From Xenopus tropicalis (taxonomy: Eukaryota > Chordata > Amphibia > Anura > Pipidae), in contig NC_030677.2 in assembly GCF_000004195.4 (NCBI RefSeq), positions 199,208,743 to 199,272,742 of the forward strand: 64,000 bases of DNA, written 5' to 3'. Made by a program: the position numbers and the translations under genes. This document shows positions 36,701 through 43,116 of this stretch, one piece after another (the first letter of the stretch is position 1; each line of letters opens with the position of its first letter). The notes under the pieces were generated by a model, which searched no databases, was not told where the DNA came from, and worked only from the letters and a program-made list of their open reading frames with translations.

Positions 36701-38741
36701 TGGCGTAGCAAGACCCGGCACCCTATAAACAGTACTGCTGGCTTTTGTAGGAACAAAGATGTGCTCATAGCCCAGACATATATATAACAGTTAACAAAAG
36801 GTTTAAGTGTTTTACAAAGGGTCATAACAAAAACTGTGCAATAACGTAGCTTTGTCCGGCCAATGCTGGAATTTATGGTCAAGGAGCAACAAAAGCCCCA
36901 ATGCTTTCTAAACTTTTGCACCTCTGGCCTTGCACCTAGGGGCCCAGCCACAGCACCCAGCATGTGATTGGCCACTCAGCGCACGTACTAGGAGCAAATG
37001 ATGCATTGTGTATGCATTCTTCAGCATTTAAGATTCTCCAGAAACAACCAAAATCTGTAAATTATAAATGGTTTATTTTAAGAAAACGTACAAAGAATGT
37101 GGGAAGCTTAAAATAGAAGCATGAACTCCTAATTGCTCCGTTGCAGCCAATAAATGATGAAATAAAAAGGTCCTTCCCTTGGCCATTCTGGCTCCGCCTT
37201 TAGTCCTTATCCCTCTGTGTTCCATGAAGCTGTATACCACCATGCAGACAGACCTATAAGGCCGCACCTAACCAGGTGCTAAAAACAAAGTATCCTACAT
37301 TCTCTGCATATTTCTAATGATAAACACTGTCTAAATTACACATCTGTGTTGTCTTTTGTTGTTCAATAATAAATTTTGAAGAATAGTTACAGTGGAACCT
37401 GTCATTTTAGCTGCCTTTTTCTATTTTAATGGCATGTGGGTGATTTTCATTGCGTGGCAGACAAACAGCCCTTTGCAATTCTGGTACAAATGTCCTTCCC
37501 TGTCTGCGGTAGCTTCCCTTTAATATGAATGGGGAATGTCTGTCTGGCGATGATGCTGTCAGCTGGGGGTGGCTCTGGGCTGCCTGTTCCGTCATTGGCC
37601 CTGAGAGCACTATGGTGGTCAAAATGGTTTGTTTTAATATTTGTTTTAATCTTCTTACAGTGCACTAACCAGACAGGGGGTATTATAAATACAAATAAAA
37701 GAGCACTGAAGAATGCAATCTGCTTGTTTTCATTTTCAGTCTGGGTTGCATTTTTGTGGGTCACTGAGCAAAAACTACACGTTCCTTTACATTTCAAACA
37801 CATAAAACTCACCATATGTTTTATTCTTTTACATTAAATCCTTTGCATGCCTATAGCCTGTGGTGCACGTAATGCCTCTCTGGTGTATTTCAGCCAGCAG
37901 AGAAAACTCCTATTCTACGTGTCATTGACATGAATGGAAACCAAATGTCACCACCCTTAACAGTAAATATGCCCTGGGTATAAGGTATCTAAAGGATTTT
38001 TGTTATGAGGTGAGCCTTAGAAGATGAAGGTGAGCGCCTAAAGTTTTTGTTGCACCACAAATTCCAATATTCTAGAAATAACAGCTGGTGTCTGAAGGCT
38101 GTAATGATTTACCCATAGGCCAAGGACATTTTCTGTGCTTGTGAAAACATATATTCCTGTGTGTGTGACATAGCAATTATTTGAGCTACTATGTGACTAA
38201 CATACATACACACCAGTATACACACAAAGTAAATATTTTTACACAGGCTACAATCCACACAACAATGGAACTAAATTTAGCTACTGTCCCTTTGTTGTTG
38301 TTTGCCCCTAAAATTTAAGCAAAATTGGTGCAAATAAGAAATCATTGCCCTAAATGTGAAGACACACAGAGCTACTAGTAGCAGCTGCTTGTCGTGGCTA
38401 CTAAAATAGAGAATGTTGATCATTTACTGATAATTAATCTACATGTGTTTTAGCAGAGGCAATTCTCAGTATTGTCTATGGCAGGGGATTTTCTGGAGTT
38501 TATTAACCATGACAAGTAACTGCTACTAAGTAGCTCCATGTGTCTTCACCATAATACTACGTATTGCTCTCAGTTTGCCAGAAGAACAAATGAAATGCAT
38601 TGAGACTTACGCAGTTTTTCCCTCGCTGTCCATTTTTGTGGCGACCACCCCTTTCTTCCCCAGCAGCGATGACACTTTGTCGACTTCATTATGATCCACG
38701 GCTTGAAGCAAGCGGTCGTCATACTTGCTCCACTCGTTAGT
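4730..38741 (-). CDS. RAI14: RAI14 (ankycorbin), 16 coding exons, first coding exon missing
   Basis: The conceptual splice joins 38611-38741, 33202-33290, 33006-33070, 30373-30430, 29401-29471, 24410-24516, 17321-17499, 16590-16618, 16144-16230, 12307-12393, 11536-11590, 10646-10764, 7546-9051, 6742-6891, 5505-5570 and 4730-4807, all complement. The total is 2877 nt in one frame, 958 residues plus TGA. Partial-protein numbering: ankyrin repeats about 8-234, [10 protein letters not shown] at 258-267, coiled coil about 320-911, conserved tail 912-958. Identity rests on remembered vertebrate RAI14, matched exon by exon, for example [13 protein letters not shown] and [18 protein letters not shown]. 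Mammalian RAI14 is about 980 residues, so only about 12 N-terminal residues are absent. Known for the family: an actin-associated, retinoic-acid-inducible cytoskeletal protein of stress fibres and cell cortex. The related UACA and ANKRD24 are less likely because the C-terminal tail is RAI14-specific. Confidence 0.96.
4993..5381. mobile_element. hAT-like non-autonomous element with inner insertion
   Basis: Ends CAGTGATCCCCAACCAGTGG and TTGGGGTCTCTG. The 8-bp flanks are CTCTATAT and CTTTATAC, a similar but diverged target duplication. It is longer than the roughly 306-bp relatives at 33393 and 51870 because unrelated sequence (about 5105-5215) interrupts it. It lies in the RAI14 intron before the last exon. 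Confidence 0.75.
5505..5570 (-). CDS. RAI14: RAI14 exon: C-terminal conserved segment
   Basis: A 66-nt, 22-codon exon encoding [20 protein letters not shown] and VQ, phase 0 at both ends. The acceptor is ATCCCCACAG and the donor GTAAG. The [10 protein letters not shown] string is a hallmark of RAI14 tails. Confidence 0.96.
5645..5765. repeat. Palindromic MITE fragment (GGTTACTG type)
   Basis: GGCAGTAACGCATAGTAACC and GGTTGCTATGGGTTACTGC form an imperfect inverted repeat. Related palindromes occur at 13373-13544 and about 50340-50480. Confidence 0.5.
6074..6366. mobile_element. GGCCATACACG-type MITE
   Basis: The left end is AAAGCTGGCCATACACGCTC and the right end CTTTCGGCCATCTTAA. It contains ATATCGGTCGACTGGTCGAT and an internal AGGTAGAA/TTCTACCTCC hairpin shared with 6436, 11706 and 20989. 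A TTAA-type target is inferred. Confidence 0.75.
6436..6697. mobile_element. GGCCATACACG-type MITE, second tandem-lying copy
   Basis: Left TTAAGCTGGCCACGCACG and right GTGCGTGTATGGCCGGCTTTA. It shares the inner GGAGGTAGAAACAATAGG hairpin with 11706-12054. It lies only 70 bp from the previous copy and ends 45 bp short of the donor of the exon at 6742. Confidence 0.75.
6742..6891 (-). CDS. RAI14: RAI14 exon: conserved distal coiled coil
   Basis: A 150-nt exon of 50 codons encoding [40 protein letters not shown] and [10 protein letters not shown]. It is nearly identical to the mammalian [13 protein letters not shown]...[18 protein letters not shown] block, which makes it the strongest single identifier of the gene. 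The acceptor is TTATTTCAG and the donor GTAAGT. Confidence 0.97.
7045..7247. mobile_element. Palindromic MITE (GACACACGGAGCTACTAG ends)
   Basis: Left GGGTGAAGACACACGGAGCT, right AGTAGCTCCATGTGTCTTAA, with GTAGCAGCTACTTGTCAC/GTGACAAGTAGCTGCTAC as inverted arms. A second copy is at 38347-38555. It lies about 150 bp upstream of the acceptor at 6891. Confidence 0.8.
7546..9051 (-). CDS. RAI14: RAI14 large coiled-coil exon
   Basis: A 1506-nt exon (502 codons, phase 0 at both ends) encoding residues 360-861 of the partial protein. It opens [23 protein letters not shown], close to mammalian SFDSYHSTQTDL, and closes [10 protein letters not shown]. Apart from an acidic Ser-rich start it is almost all heptad-like Leu/Glu/Lys coiled coil, for example [11 protein letters not shown] and [19 protein letters not shown]. 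The acceptor is GTTCTTCCACAG and the donor GTAGGT. An in-frame ATG at 9045 is internal and not the start. By family knowledge this region mediates self-association and cytoskeletal targeting. Confidence 0.96.
9699..10407. mobile_element. T2-like MITE split by a hAT-like insertion
   Basis: Left TTAAAGCGGTGATTCACC and right AGTTATGGTGAACAACCCCT ending in TTAA. The interior contains AAACTATTGCTCCGTGAAGC, also seen at 23640-23690. The element at 10066-10365 interrupts it. Confidence 0.8.
10066..10365. mobile_element. hAT-like element inside the T2-like MITE
   Basis: A 300-bp element with ends CAGGGATCC and GGTTGGGATCACTG, flanked by a perfect 8-bp duplication CTCCACAC (10058-10065 and 10366-10373). 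It is related to 33393-33699 and 51870-52175. Confidence 0.88.
10646..10764 (-). CDS. RAI14: RAI14 exon: first coiled-coil segment
   Basis: A 119-nt exon encoding [20 protein letters not shown] and [19 protein letters not shown], the start of the heptad pattern. The acceptor is CCCTATCAG. The donor is the weak CAG|GTGGGG. Reading past it gives 14 more codons before a stop. Ending at KLQ joins AKMNNE of the next exon and matches the mammalian LQAKS junction. Confidence 0.9.
11536..11590 (-). CDS. RAI14: RAI14 exon: linker before coiled coil
   Basis: A 55-nt exon encoding [18 protein letters not shown] plus one base of Gly. The mammalian counterpart ends RLSDSTTG. The acceptor is GTTCTCAG and the donor GTATGG. 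Phase 0 in and 1 out fits the neighbours. Confidence 0.93.
11706..12054. mobile_element. GGTGGCCATACACG MITE, near complete
   Basis: TTAAGGTGGCCATACACG on the left and CGTGTATGGCCACCTTTAA on the right, with TTAA at both borders. The interior contains CG-rich hairpins (TTTCGTACGA/TCGTACGAAA) and GGAGGTAGAAACAATAGG. It lies in the intron between the exons at 12307 and 11590. Confidence 0.85.
12307..12393 (-). CDS. RAI14: RAI14 exon: Ser/Thr-rich linker
   Basis: An 87-nt, phase-0 symmetric exon encoding [20 protein letters not shown] and VFFPEQGSK. The SSPRSxxSTPxS motif matches mammalian RAI14 and offers several Ser-Pro/Thr-Pro sites. The acceptor is TCCTTAAAG after a pure pyrimidine tract and the donor is GTAAGG. 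It is another cassette-type exon that could be skipped in frame. Confidence 0.93.
12680..12890 (+). repeat. Interspersed repeat related to 840-1000
   Basis: AAAACAAATATGCGTAGAAA followed by TGCCATATTTTATATGGTGA and GACATGCTCAGTGGGCTCTG parallels the T2-like fragment near 840-1000. Confidence 0.55.
12903..13160 (+). repeat. L2/SINE-tail-like interspersed repeat
   Basis: TATTTATAGAGCACCACAAT, GTGCTTTACAAGG and CCCTGTCCCAAAGAGCTTAC resemble the widespread vertebrate L2-type 3' end. The first 130 bp recur in reverse complement at 57440-57580. Confidence 0.55.
13373..13544. mobile_element. Palindromic MITE (GGGGTCATTTATTAA ends)
   Basis: Inverted arms: GGGTCATTTATTAACACTTG with GCAAATTTGCCCATGGGCAG, against CTGCCTATGGGCAAATTTGC with GTTTATAAATGAGCCCC. 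It belongs to the GGGG..ATTTA set discussed in findings. Confidence 0.75.
13571..13788. mobile_element. Palindromic MITE (GGGGCAGATTTATCAA ends), TTA duplication
   Basis: Left GGGGCAGATTTATCAAAATG and right TTGATAAATCTGCCCA, flanked by TTA on both sides (13568-13570 and 13789-13791). The interior arms TTCCTATGG...CCATAGGAA are imperfect. It serves as the uninterrupted reference for 58749-59273. The 3-bp T(A/T)A target suggests a Harbinger-type origin (inference). Confidence 0.8.
14385..14575. mobile_element. Palindromic MITE (TGACTCACTGAAAC family)
   Basis: TGTAAAGGATGTTATAAGTC and CTTCCAATATCCTTATATTTTAC form inverted arms around CATATAAAAGCAGGAGGCTG. The same family is at 15725-15800, 33830-34010 and, tandemly amplified, at 29541-30240. 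Confidence 0.7.
15120..15228. repeat. Perfect 34-bp-arm hairpin
   Basis: The arms 15120-15153 and 15195-15228 are exact inverted copies (ACAGAGAACAATAAACTCAG ... CTTTATTG-type complement) around a 41-bp spacer. The motif CCTGTGAGTGCTGA recurs at 15645. Confidence 0.9.
15428..15494. repeat. Perfect 24-bp-arm hairpin
   Basis: ATACAAGTATGGAAATGGAC and its exact inverse flank a 19-bp spacer containing GTAAGTCCTGTGTG. It is followed directly by a TA run. Confidence 0.88.
16144..16230 (-). CDS. RAI14: RAI14 exon: basic/proline linker
   Basis: An 87-nt exon of 29 codons, phase 0 at both ends, encoding [20 protein letters not shown] followed by PPPPITPLQ. The [10 protein letters not shown] motif resembles a monopartite nuclear localisation signal joined to a polyproline stretch and is conserved in mammalian RAI14. 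Being symmetric, the exon could be skipped without a frameshift. Confidence 0.95.
16590..16618 (-). CDS. RAI14: RAI14 micro-exon, linker
   Basis: A 29-nt exon encoding [10 protein letters not shown], matching the mammalian ADLKTPTKPKQ segment. The acceptor is CTCTCCACAG and the donor GTAACC, with phases 1 in and 0 out. It is too short to call alone. Its placement rests on the frame it restores between the ankyrin exon and the HDQV exon and on the TPTKP-like motif. Confidence 0.88.
17321..17499 (-). CDS. RAI14: RAI14 exon: ankyrin repeats 6 and 7
   Basis: A 179-nt exon starting in the split Arg codon and encoding [40 protein letters not shown] and on to LLSRMSQEP. It gives two ankyrin repeats. 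The second is the capping repeat, with Phe-Ser in place of the usual Ala-Ala. The acceptor is TTATCAG and the donor GTATGT. Confidence 0.95.
18690..19140 (+). repeat. G-rich degenerate minisatellite
   Basis: The motif GCTGGGGGGAGCxGGAGGA repeats loosely between 18847 and 18995, with G runs up to ten at 18928-18937. It is G-rich on the plus strand, so C-rich in the RAI14 transcript. The frames across it are low-complexity and not genes. Confidence 0.7.
19257..19394 (+). repeat. 19-bp tandem repeat, about 7 units
   Basis: AGCCTCAGTGACTGCTAGA is repeated with almost no change, then decays into AGCCTTAGACA. It is intronic. Confidence 0.95.
19998..20248. mobile_element. MITE (CAGGTATGGGAC ends) without array
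   Basis: Left GGCATGGGACCTGTTATCCA and right ATGTATCCCATACCTGA. It contains a G homopolymer at about 20050. It belongs to the family that elsewhere carries the 113-bp array and abuts the palindrome at 20249. Confidence 0.65.
20249..20484. repeat. Near-perfect 112-bp-arm palindrome
   Basis: The arms 20249-20360 and 20373-20484 are inverted copies separated by 12 bases (GAGGTACGAAAT). The outer arm reads GGCAGGCACTCCGGGATTTC. An 18-bp word, GATGTTTGTGATGTATCC, stands both just left of the MITE end (20224) and immediately right of the palindrome (20485). Confidence 0.92.
20621..20923. mobile_element. MITE (ACAGGTATGGGA ends), unamplified
   Basis: ACAGGTATGGGATGCCTTAT on the left and AATAGCTCCCATACCTGT on the right. 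The interior holds one diverged equivalent of the 113-bp unit, in reverse orientation (TAATAATAAAATAGTGCCTTG). Confidence 0.8.
20989..21292. mobile_element. GGCCATACATG-type MITE
   Basis: AAAGCTGGCCATACATGCAC and CGTGTATGGCCATCTTTA ends, with an inner hairpin TTTAGGGCTGAATCATCAGA / TCTGATGATTCAGCACTGAA. Related to 6074 and 59411. Confidence 0.75.
21538..22305. mobile_element. GGTGGCC MITE with a palindrome inserted at its right end
   Basis: TTAAGGTGGCCATACACGGG starts the element and GTGGCCACCTTTA closes it at 21843. The palindrome 21844-22302 follows at once, flanked by TTA (21841-21843 and 22303-22305). Confidence 0.8.
21844..22302. mobile_element. 459-bp CpG-rich palindromic MITE, TTA duplication
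   Basis: GGGGCTGATTTACTAACCCA on the left against GTAAGTAAATCAGCCCC on the right. The arms are inverted copies through almost the full length, pivoting near 22070 (TTACGCGAAAAGTTGCGC). Dense in TACGAAA and GCGTAAAA words. Non-coding. Confidence 0.88.
23354..23454. repeat. Short GGTGGCC-family remnant
   Basis: GTGCCCATACACGGGCAGAT and ATCTGCCCGTGTATAACCAC face each other. CTCAATTGGTCTGAAGAAC and CGGCAGCTGAA lie between. Confidence 0.6.
23560..24200. mobile_element. T2-like MITE split by a second hAT-like element
   Basis: TTTTCATTTGGTCTTCATTA, AACTATTGCTCGGTGAAGCT and CACTAAAAGTTAACTTTAA match the copy at 9699-10407. The left end is truncated. The insertion at 23841-24171 breaks it. Confidence 0.72.
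23841..24171. mobile_element. hAT-like element (CAGTGGTTCCCAACC ends)
   Basis: 331 bp, with ends CAGTGGTTCCCAACCTTTTT and GTTGGGGAACCCTG. A perfect 8-bp duplication CTCTACAT flanks it at 23833-23840 and 24172-24179. The interior differs from the CAGTGATCC elements, so it is a separate family. Confidence 0.88.
24410..24516 (-). CDS. RAI14: RAI14 exon: ankyrin repeat 5
   Basis: A 107-nt exon encoding [20 protein letters not shown], then [15 protein letters not shown] and two bases of Arg. It is a complete ankyrin repeat with the LLDHxADIN turn. The acceptor is TTATAACAG and the donor GTAAAC. Introns of about 4.9 kb upstream and 6.9 kb downstream flank it, both filled with MITEs. Confidence 0.95.
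24600..28100. other. Intronic stretch, mostly unique
   Basis: Intron sequence between the exons at 29401 and 24516. A segment at 25085-25200 resembles 63230-63400 (GGCATTTCA...GAGGCCC...GACTGTCT). CTGGGAACTGTAGTTC occurs at 27131. No exon-like coding was found on either strand. Confidence 0.5.
29401..29471 (-). CDS. RAI14: RAI14 exon: ankyrin repeat 4
   Basis: A 71-nt exon encoding [20 protein letters not shown] and then IKDQ, the second helix and loop of ankyrin repeat 4. The acceptor is TTATTTTAG and the donor GTGAG. It ends in phase 0. The equivalent mammalian segment reads AAQGCLQAVQILCEHKSP. Confidence 0.94.
29541..30240. repeat. 130-bp tandem array derived from a MITE, 5-6 units
   Basis: Units begin near 29541, 29671, 29798, 29928, 30058 and 30186, spaced 127-130 bp. 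Short units lack TGC in GTTCTGTGCCCATATAAAGG. The sequence (CCCCTACTGTAAATGATAAG, CATATAAAGGCAAAAGGCTG) is that of the palindromic MITE at 14385 and 33830, so an internal part was amplified. It lies in the RAI14 intron just downstream of the exon at 30373. Confidence 0.88.
30373..30430 (-). CDS. RAI14: RAI14 exon: ankyrin repeats 3/4
   Basis: A 58-nt exon encoding [19 protein letters not shown] plus one base of the next Ala. It finishes ankyrin repeat 3 and starts repeat 4 (GKSPMHYAA, where most repeats have GxTPLHxAA). The donor is GTAAGT and the acceptor ACCCACAG. The 130-bp tandem array 29541-30240 occupies most of the following intron. Confidence 0.94.
31131..32023. mobile_element. MITE with 113-bp array, about 6 units
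   Basis: ACAGATATGGGACCTGTTAT on the left and GTCCGATACCTGT on the right, with inner GGATAAGGG motifs at both ends. The array runs from about 31255 to 31895 in the same orientation as 2745-3743. The first and last units are the most diverged. Confidence 0.87.
33006..33070 (-). CDS. RAI14: RAI14 exon: ankyrin repeat 3
   Basis: A 65-nt exon encoding [20 protein letters not shown] and Q, ending in phase 0. The acceptor is ATCCATTAG and the donor GTAAG. It is the first part of ankyrin repeat 3, which the next exon completes. The upstream acceptor tract is purine-interrupted (AAGGATAATGGATAAGG on +), so the branch and polypyrimidine signals look weak. Confidence 0.94.
33202..33290 (-). CDS. RAI14: RAI14 exon: ankyrin repeat 2
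   Basis: An 89-nt exon encoding [20 protein letters not shown] and on to SAQDIAG, a canonical ankyrin repeat with TAFHLAA-type helix 1. The acceptor is TTTCCTCAG and the donor GTAAAT. Phases fit both neighbours: the Ala codon is split GC|C and the Gly codon G|GG. The intron to the next exon is only 131 bp, the shortest in the gene here. Confidence 0.95.
33393..33699. mobile_element. hAT-like element, 307 bp, perfect target duplication
   Basis: CAGTGATCCGCAACCAGTGG and GTTGGGGATCCCTG ends with ATCTATAC on both sides (33385-33392, 33700-33707). Nearly identical internally to 51870-52175. It sits about 100 bp upstream of the acceptor at 33290. Confidence 0.92.
33830..34015. mobile_element. Palindromic MITE (TGACTCACTAAAAC family)
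   Basis: TGTAAAATATGAGGATATTA and TAATATCCCTATATTTTACA are inverted around CTTTTATATGG. Same family as 14385-14575. Confidence 0.7.
34046..34423. mobile_element. Palindromic AT-rich MITE (GGGGCATTTA ends)
   Basis: GGGGGCATTTAGTAACGTTC on the left and AATGAATAATAAATGGGCC on the right, with long A/T arms of TTTTTG and CAAAAA words. It belongs to the GGGG..ATTTA set. Confidence 0.65.
35543..36458. mobile_element. MITE with reversed 113-bp array and a nested copy
   Basis: ACAGGTATAGGACCCATTAT on the left and GGGTCCTATACCTG on the right, with GGTATTCCGGATAAGGGGTC/ACCCCTTATCCGGAATACC inner arms. A second left end, GCAGGTATGGGATCCCTTAC, starts at 35697 inside it. The array (about 35840-36350) is in reverse complement to those at 2.9, 31.3 and 45.8 kb. 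Confidence 0.85.
36460..38346. other. Intronic stretch, no feature recognised
   Basis: Intron between the exons at 38611 and 33290. It contains a MITE-internal remnant at 36460-36560 (AACATGGAAT, GAATTATTTGATT). Beyond that I see no repeats, RNA genes or coding similarity. Confidence 0.4.
38347..38555. mobile_element. Palindromic MITE beside the exon-2 donor
   Basis: GTGAAGACACACAGAGCTAC and AGTAGCTCCATGTGTCTTCA ends, with the same inner TCATTTACTGATAATT and GGCAATTCTCAGTATTGTCT as 7045-7247. It ends about 55 bp from the exon border at 38611. Confidence 0.82.
38611..38741 (-). CDS. RAI14: RAI14 coding exon 2: first ankyrin repeat
   Basis: Residues 1-43 of the partial protein plus two bases of codon 44. 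It opens [16 protein letters not shown] and closes DSEGKT, matching the segment after the short first exon in mammals. The acceptor is CTCCAACAG on the minus strand and the donor is GTAAGT. It carries the degenerate first ankyrin repeat (DDRLLQAVD...LLGKKG). The preceding exon must end in phase 0. A MITE (38347-38555) lies about 55 bp inside the downstream intron. Confidence 0.95.
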
Positions 38742-40227
38742 CTGTTGGAGACACAAAAAGGCATTTCAGAGACTGCTCTTTGCCACGATTTGTAAATAGC
38801 CCTGAAAGGTTCTGAATGTACCTGGCAGCCCATACAGATCCCTATGATAACAGGGAGATCGGGAACCATAAAATCCATTGCTGGTTGCACTTCTACCTAA
38901 TCAGACCTGCACTGCCTTCCACAAAGCAGGAATGGTCTTTGGGAAATGGCAACACTTTACACTTTGTACTGCACTGAAGGACACCGGTAGCTTTAAGCGC
39001 TTAAAAATTCACTCCAATTCTCTTGAGATGGGTCTGAAAGCAACTGGACATTTAAGGTTGAACATTAAAGGGATTTTCTTGTTGGTGCAAAATACCTTGA
39101 TTATGTTATGTATTAGGATTGGTAGTGGAAAAGAAAATAAAAGAACTAAACAAGGATATTGATTATCCTGTACGGAGAGTTGGGAAAATGAATTATGCCC
39201 CTCTACTAGTAAATGATTTGCGTGCATAACCCAAAAAGGGAGAATTGGCAACTGATTAGTCTGAACATTCATCCAATCATTAACTACAAAAAAATGACTG
39301 GTATGAAAGATCTACAAAAAGGCACTCACTGAGAGTAAACCCTATACCTGTCCTGTATTGCTCCAGGTTGCTAATTCAGAAACCAGACTTGTAAGTGTAC
39401 GGTGTACAATAGTGGCAATAGTTCCTTCATGGAACCACAACTTTTACTTCCAAGACAAATATTAGGTAGAAAAAATACTAAGGTTACTTTTCACTATAAA
39501 ATAAATAGGTAAACAACCCTTTACTACGTAGTCGTGCTTGTTTGATCAAATAGAAGAAACCTCTACATGCAGGTCATAGTTTCCACCTTATCTGACTTAC
39601 TGAACACCAATGCCCCCATACTACAAGGGAACACATACCAAACATAGAAGAGTAGCACAATGGTGGATGAAATGGTAAGAAGTGGCCAGACACACTGAGA
39701 ACAAGGGGGAATTATGTAAAACTGAAACCACAACACAAACTGATTGGATCATCCCTGGAAACTGGGTAAGATAAATGAATCATGTTTAGTTAATTATTTT
39801 TGGATCCACCTGTATTTCATTATAGTTTACTGTCTGCATAAGAGAAAATAAATGCACATATACCCTTATTATATAATCAGTGCCCTAACCCCATCAACTT
39901 TAAGTGGTCTGTTATCAGAATAATGATTTTTACTATATTACAAGGAAATCATTCATTCCTATACAGTCAGTGAAAGGCATGTGTGTTTTACTGTGTCCGC
40001 TTGAGTAGCCACTAATATGTATAATTATTATGCCTTTCACAAGAAAGTAGGTCAGGAATTCCAAGTCCACAGTGCAAATACAGTGTAATCACCACGTCCA
40101 CGTCAGTTATTTATTTATAAATGCTTTATCCTGACTACTGAGAGATGTTTTACTCAAAGTTGATTTCACATGGGCAACAAAATGTCCCATGTGAGTTTAT
40201 CCTAAATAAAATCTGGTCCAACCAAGG

Positions 40228-41000
40228 GCCTTCACATAATTAGTTGAATGGGGTCGACCTGTGCTTGGAAGGCACCAGGGTTTGTACCAGCATCAAGAAA
40301 ACCATGAATGTATCAAAACAAGTCCAGGATAAAGATCTGGGGAAGCACCAATCAAAAAAAATCTACCATTGAATGTATATGGCACACCCATGACTCTGCC
40401 TAGAAGAAGTCCTCCAGAGGGCATTGGTTACAGAAGCAATCAAGCTAATGGTAACTCTAAAGGAGCTGAGGAAATCCACAGCTAAGATAGGAGAAACAAT
40501 TCAAGGGACAACTATACTCCTTTTTATGACTTAATGAAAGAGTGGTGAGAAGAAAGCCACTGCTGAAAAAAATACATGAGGAATATGGATTTTTATGAGA
40601 CCAAGATCCTACTTTTTGGTGTTGGCACAAAACACTCATGCATGGTAGAAAGCCAACGCTGCTTATCTCCTACAGAACACCATCCCAAGAGTGGTGGTAG
40701 CATCATATTATTGGGATGATATTCATCAGAAGGGAAACTAGTCAGGATTGTGGACAAGAACTACATGGATGGAGGTCAAAACATGGCATAACAGGAAAAC
40801 CTGTTTCAGTTTTGAGACCATGAAAATGACACAGCCAAGCTACAATAATATGAATATCAGCTGGCCAAGGCAGATAAAACCCAATGTTTGTGCCCACCGG
40901 ACCAGGTTGGCAGGTTTTTGGCCCATATATTCTGCTCAGTAGACCAATTGACATGATGTTGGTACATGTCCAAATCTCATGTAGGAAGCATGGCTAATAA
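40228..41000 (+). pseudogene. Decayed Tc1-like transposase relic
   Basis: Scattered blocks still read as a Tc1-like element on the plus strand. TTCACATAATTAGTTGAATG and CACCTGTG-like leader words lie at 40230. Then come CCATGACTCTGCCTAGAAGA (40389), CTCTAAAGGAGCTGAGGAAA (40455), CACCATCCCAAGAGTGGTGG (40679) with AGCATCATATTATTGGGATG, and AGGAAAACCTGTTTCAG (40793). Stops and indels break every frame. These positions match the order of transposase motifs in Tc1-family elements (leader, HTH, DDE core). It is clearly older than, and different from, the copy at 61574. No terminal repeats were recognised. Confidence 0.7.
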
Positions 41001-42793
41001 AGAGACAAAACTATACTTCTCAGTCTCTGATATGAATTTCTGTTTAGTCAGTTCAATTTGAAATGGTCTATTCCCATTATCATGTGTAAAGTGGTAATGA
41101 TCTCACATTGATTTTTTTATCTGAAGACATAATAGTTGATGATGAACACTGGCTCAGCTCTCAGTTATCACTTATATGTTCCTTTTCCTCTAAATGGGAA
41201 GGTATGGGAGGTATGCTTCTTTGGAATATTGAATAAGAGATCAAAGTAAAAACAATAACAGCAATGCGTGTTTGTGTAATTATAAAAACTGAGCCATGTT
41301 CAGACTAGATACTGGAAACAGAAACCTTTAACACTTCTTAAAAAATGCAAGCTATGTATAAAAAAATAATAGGTAACTGTTGAGAAATGCAAAAAGTCTA
41401 TTCTAAATCTGTGTTTGTACCTCCCAGGGAAATGTCTAATTGTTTAATATTTAAAAGGAAGAATTACTGAGCCGTTAATGTACAATTCTGTAAAATGTCT
41501 TATTACTGTAACTTAGTGAAGTACAAGGAAAGATCAGTAATTTAGTATGTACCATGGAAATGCTCATTATTAAATGTGCCTACAATACAACCAGATAGAT
41601 ATATATGTATAGAAATATAACAATTTGCATTACTGACTTTCACACTGACTATAGTCACTCTGGAATCCACAAATTAAGAATTTGGTTTTAGGGTCCATCC
41701 CCATCCTGAGTGTTTCGTTATCAGATGATACTAATATGAGCTATTGCTTTTAGGGCTCTGGCACACGGGATGGGATTACATTTTCGCCAGTGGGATGGCA
41801 TTTTGGGGAGATTAGTCGCCCGCAAACAGGGAGATTTGTCGTGGGCTAACATGAAAATTACGATTCAGTTCAGTAATTCAGTCAAATGTTTTACATAAAT
41901 CCAAACTTGCAGATGCCCAATTTGGTGCATTTATTCCAAGCTGGTGGTGTTTGTGATGGATTAGGGCTGTGTCTGGGCACAACTGTGTGTGGCCTTGGAG
42001 AACAAAAACTTGATGATCAGACAAATTCTAAAATTAGGCTTTTAGTGCTTCCAATGTATTTTTTAATATACATTCAAGATACATAGACAGATGGATATGG
42101 ATAGATGAGATAATATAATTAATTACATGAAATACCACAGTTTTTTGCATATTGTTGGCATATTAGAATTCCTTTAGAGGCATACAATATATTTAAAAAG
42201 CATTTTATACATTTGTAACATTTCTGATGGTGAAAATGACTACCTTCAGTACCACTGACAAGATGCTTTTTTTTTTTAATTATCCGAACGTGGGATTTTT
42301 CTAACCTTGAACCAGAACATTCACATGTATTGATAGGTTTATCTCAGGTTCTGCATAAGCCATAGCTGGAAAAAAGAGGAGGGAAGTTCTATTTAGGGCC
42401 TTGTTGTGTAAGTCTGCCCTCAAAACTCACCAGCAAGGAATGCTACCCAGCTTTCTACATTGCAGTTGATGTTTATCTGTCTGACTGGTCCTCCTTTTCT
42501 GCTTTGAAGAAGTCAAAAAATGCACCGTACGTAGGCCCCAAGGAGAAACTCATCTATCTTGGCTGCCACATGACATAAAAAAAAAACAAAAAACGAAGCC
42601 CTGCCTACTACATTTCCTGTAATATGTTCAACTTTTTTTCTTAATGGCATTGATTTTTCTACATGGAAAGGCCAATGCACCCTTGTGTGATTAAGTTCAT
42701 GAACTGTGATCGCTGGGAGAAAACCTGAAAAGGAGACTCTACTGTACAGCGCTGCGTATCTAAGTAGCTCTTTATAAATAAAGATATACATAC

Positions 42794-42840
42794 CGTATAT
42801 ACTCGAGTATAAGCCGAGTTTTTCAGCAGCAAAAATGAGC
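42794..42840. repeat. Repeat end ACCGTATATACTCGAG
   Basis: TACCGTATATACTCGAGTAT then AAGCCGAGTTTTTCAGCA is the start of a repeat widespread in vertebrate genomes (from memory). Only one end was recognised. Confidence 0.45.
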
Positions 42841-43116
42841 TTGCATCCAGTCCAAAACTCTATGTTAAGCTATGCTAACCTAGGGGATATAATAGCAAAA
42901 TCTTGGTACTACGTACATCAAAGCTTTAATTGGCCAATATAACAATAATATTCCTCCATAGGCATATGTTAATAAAGGCTTGGCGAGGCTAAACCTCCAC
43001 AAACCAATACCAAATTAATTTTTTACAACACCAAGTGCAAAGATAGTATTTATAAAATTGCACCTTTATTTATCCTACCATATTTGGACCCGGGATGCTG
43101 TGATGCTATATTTTGT

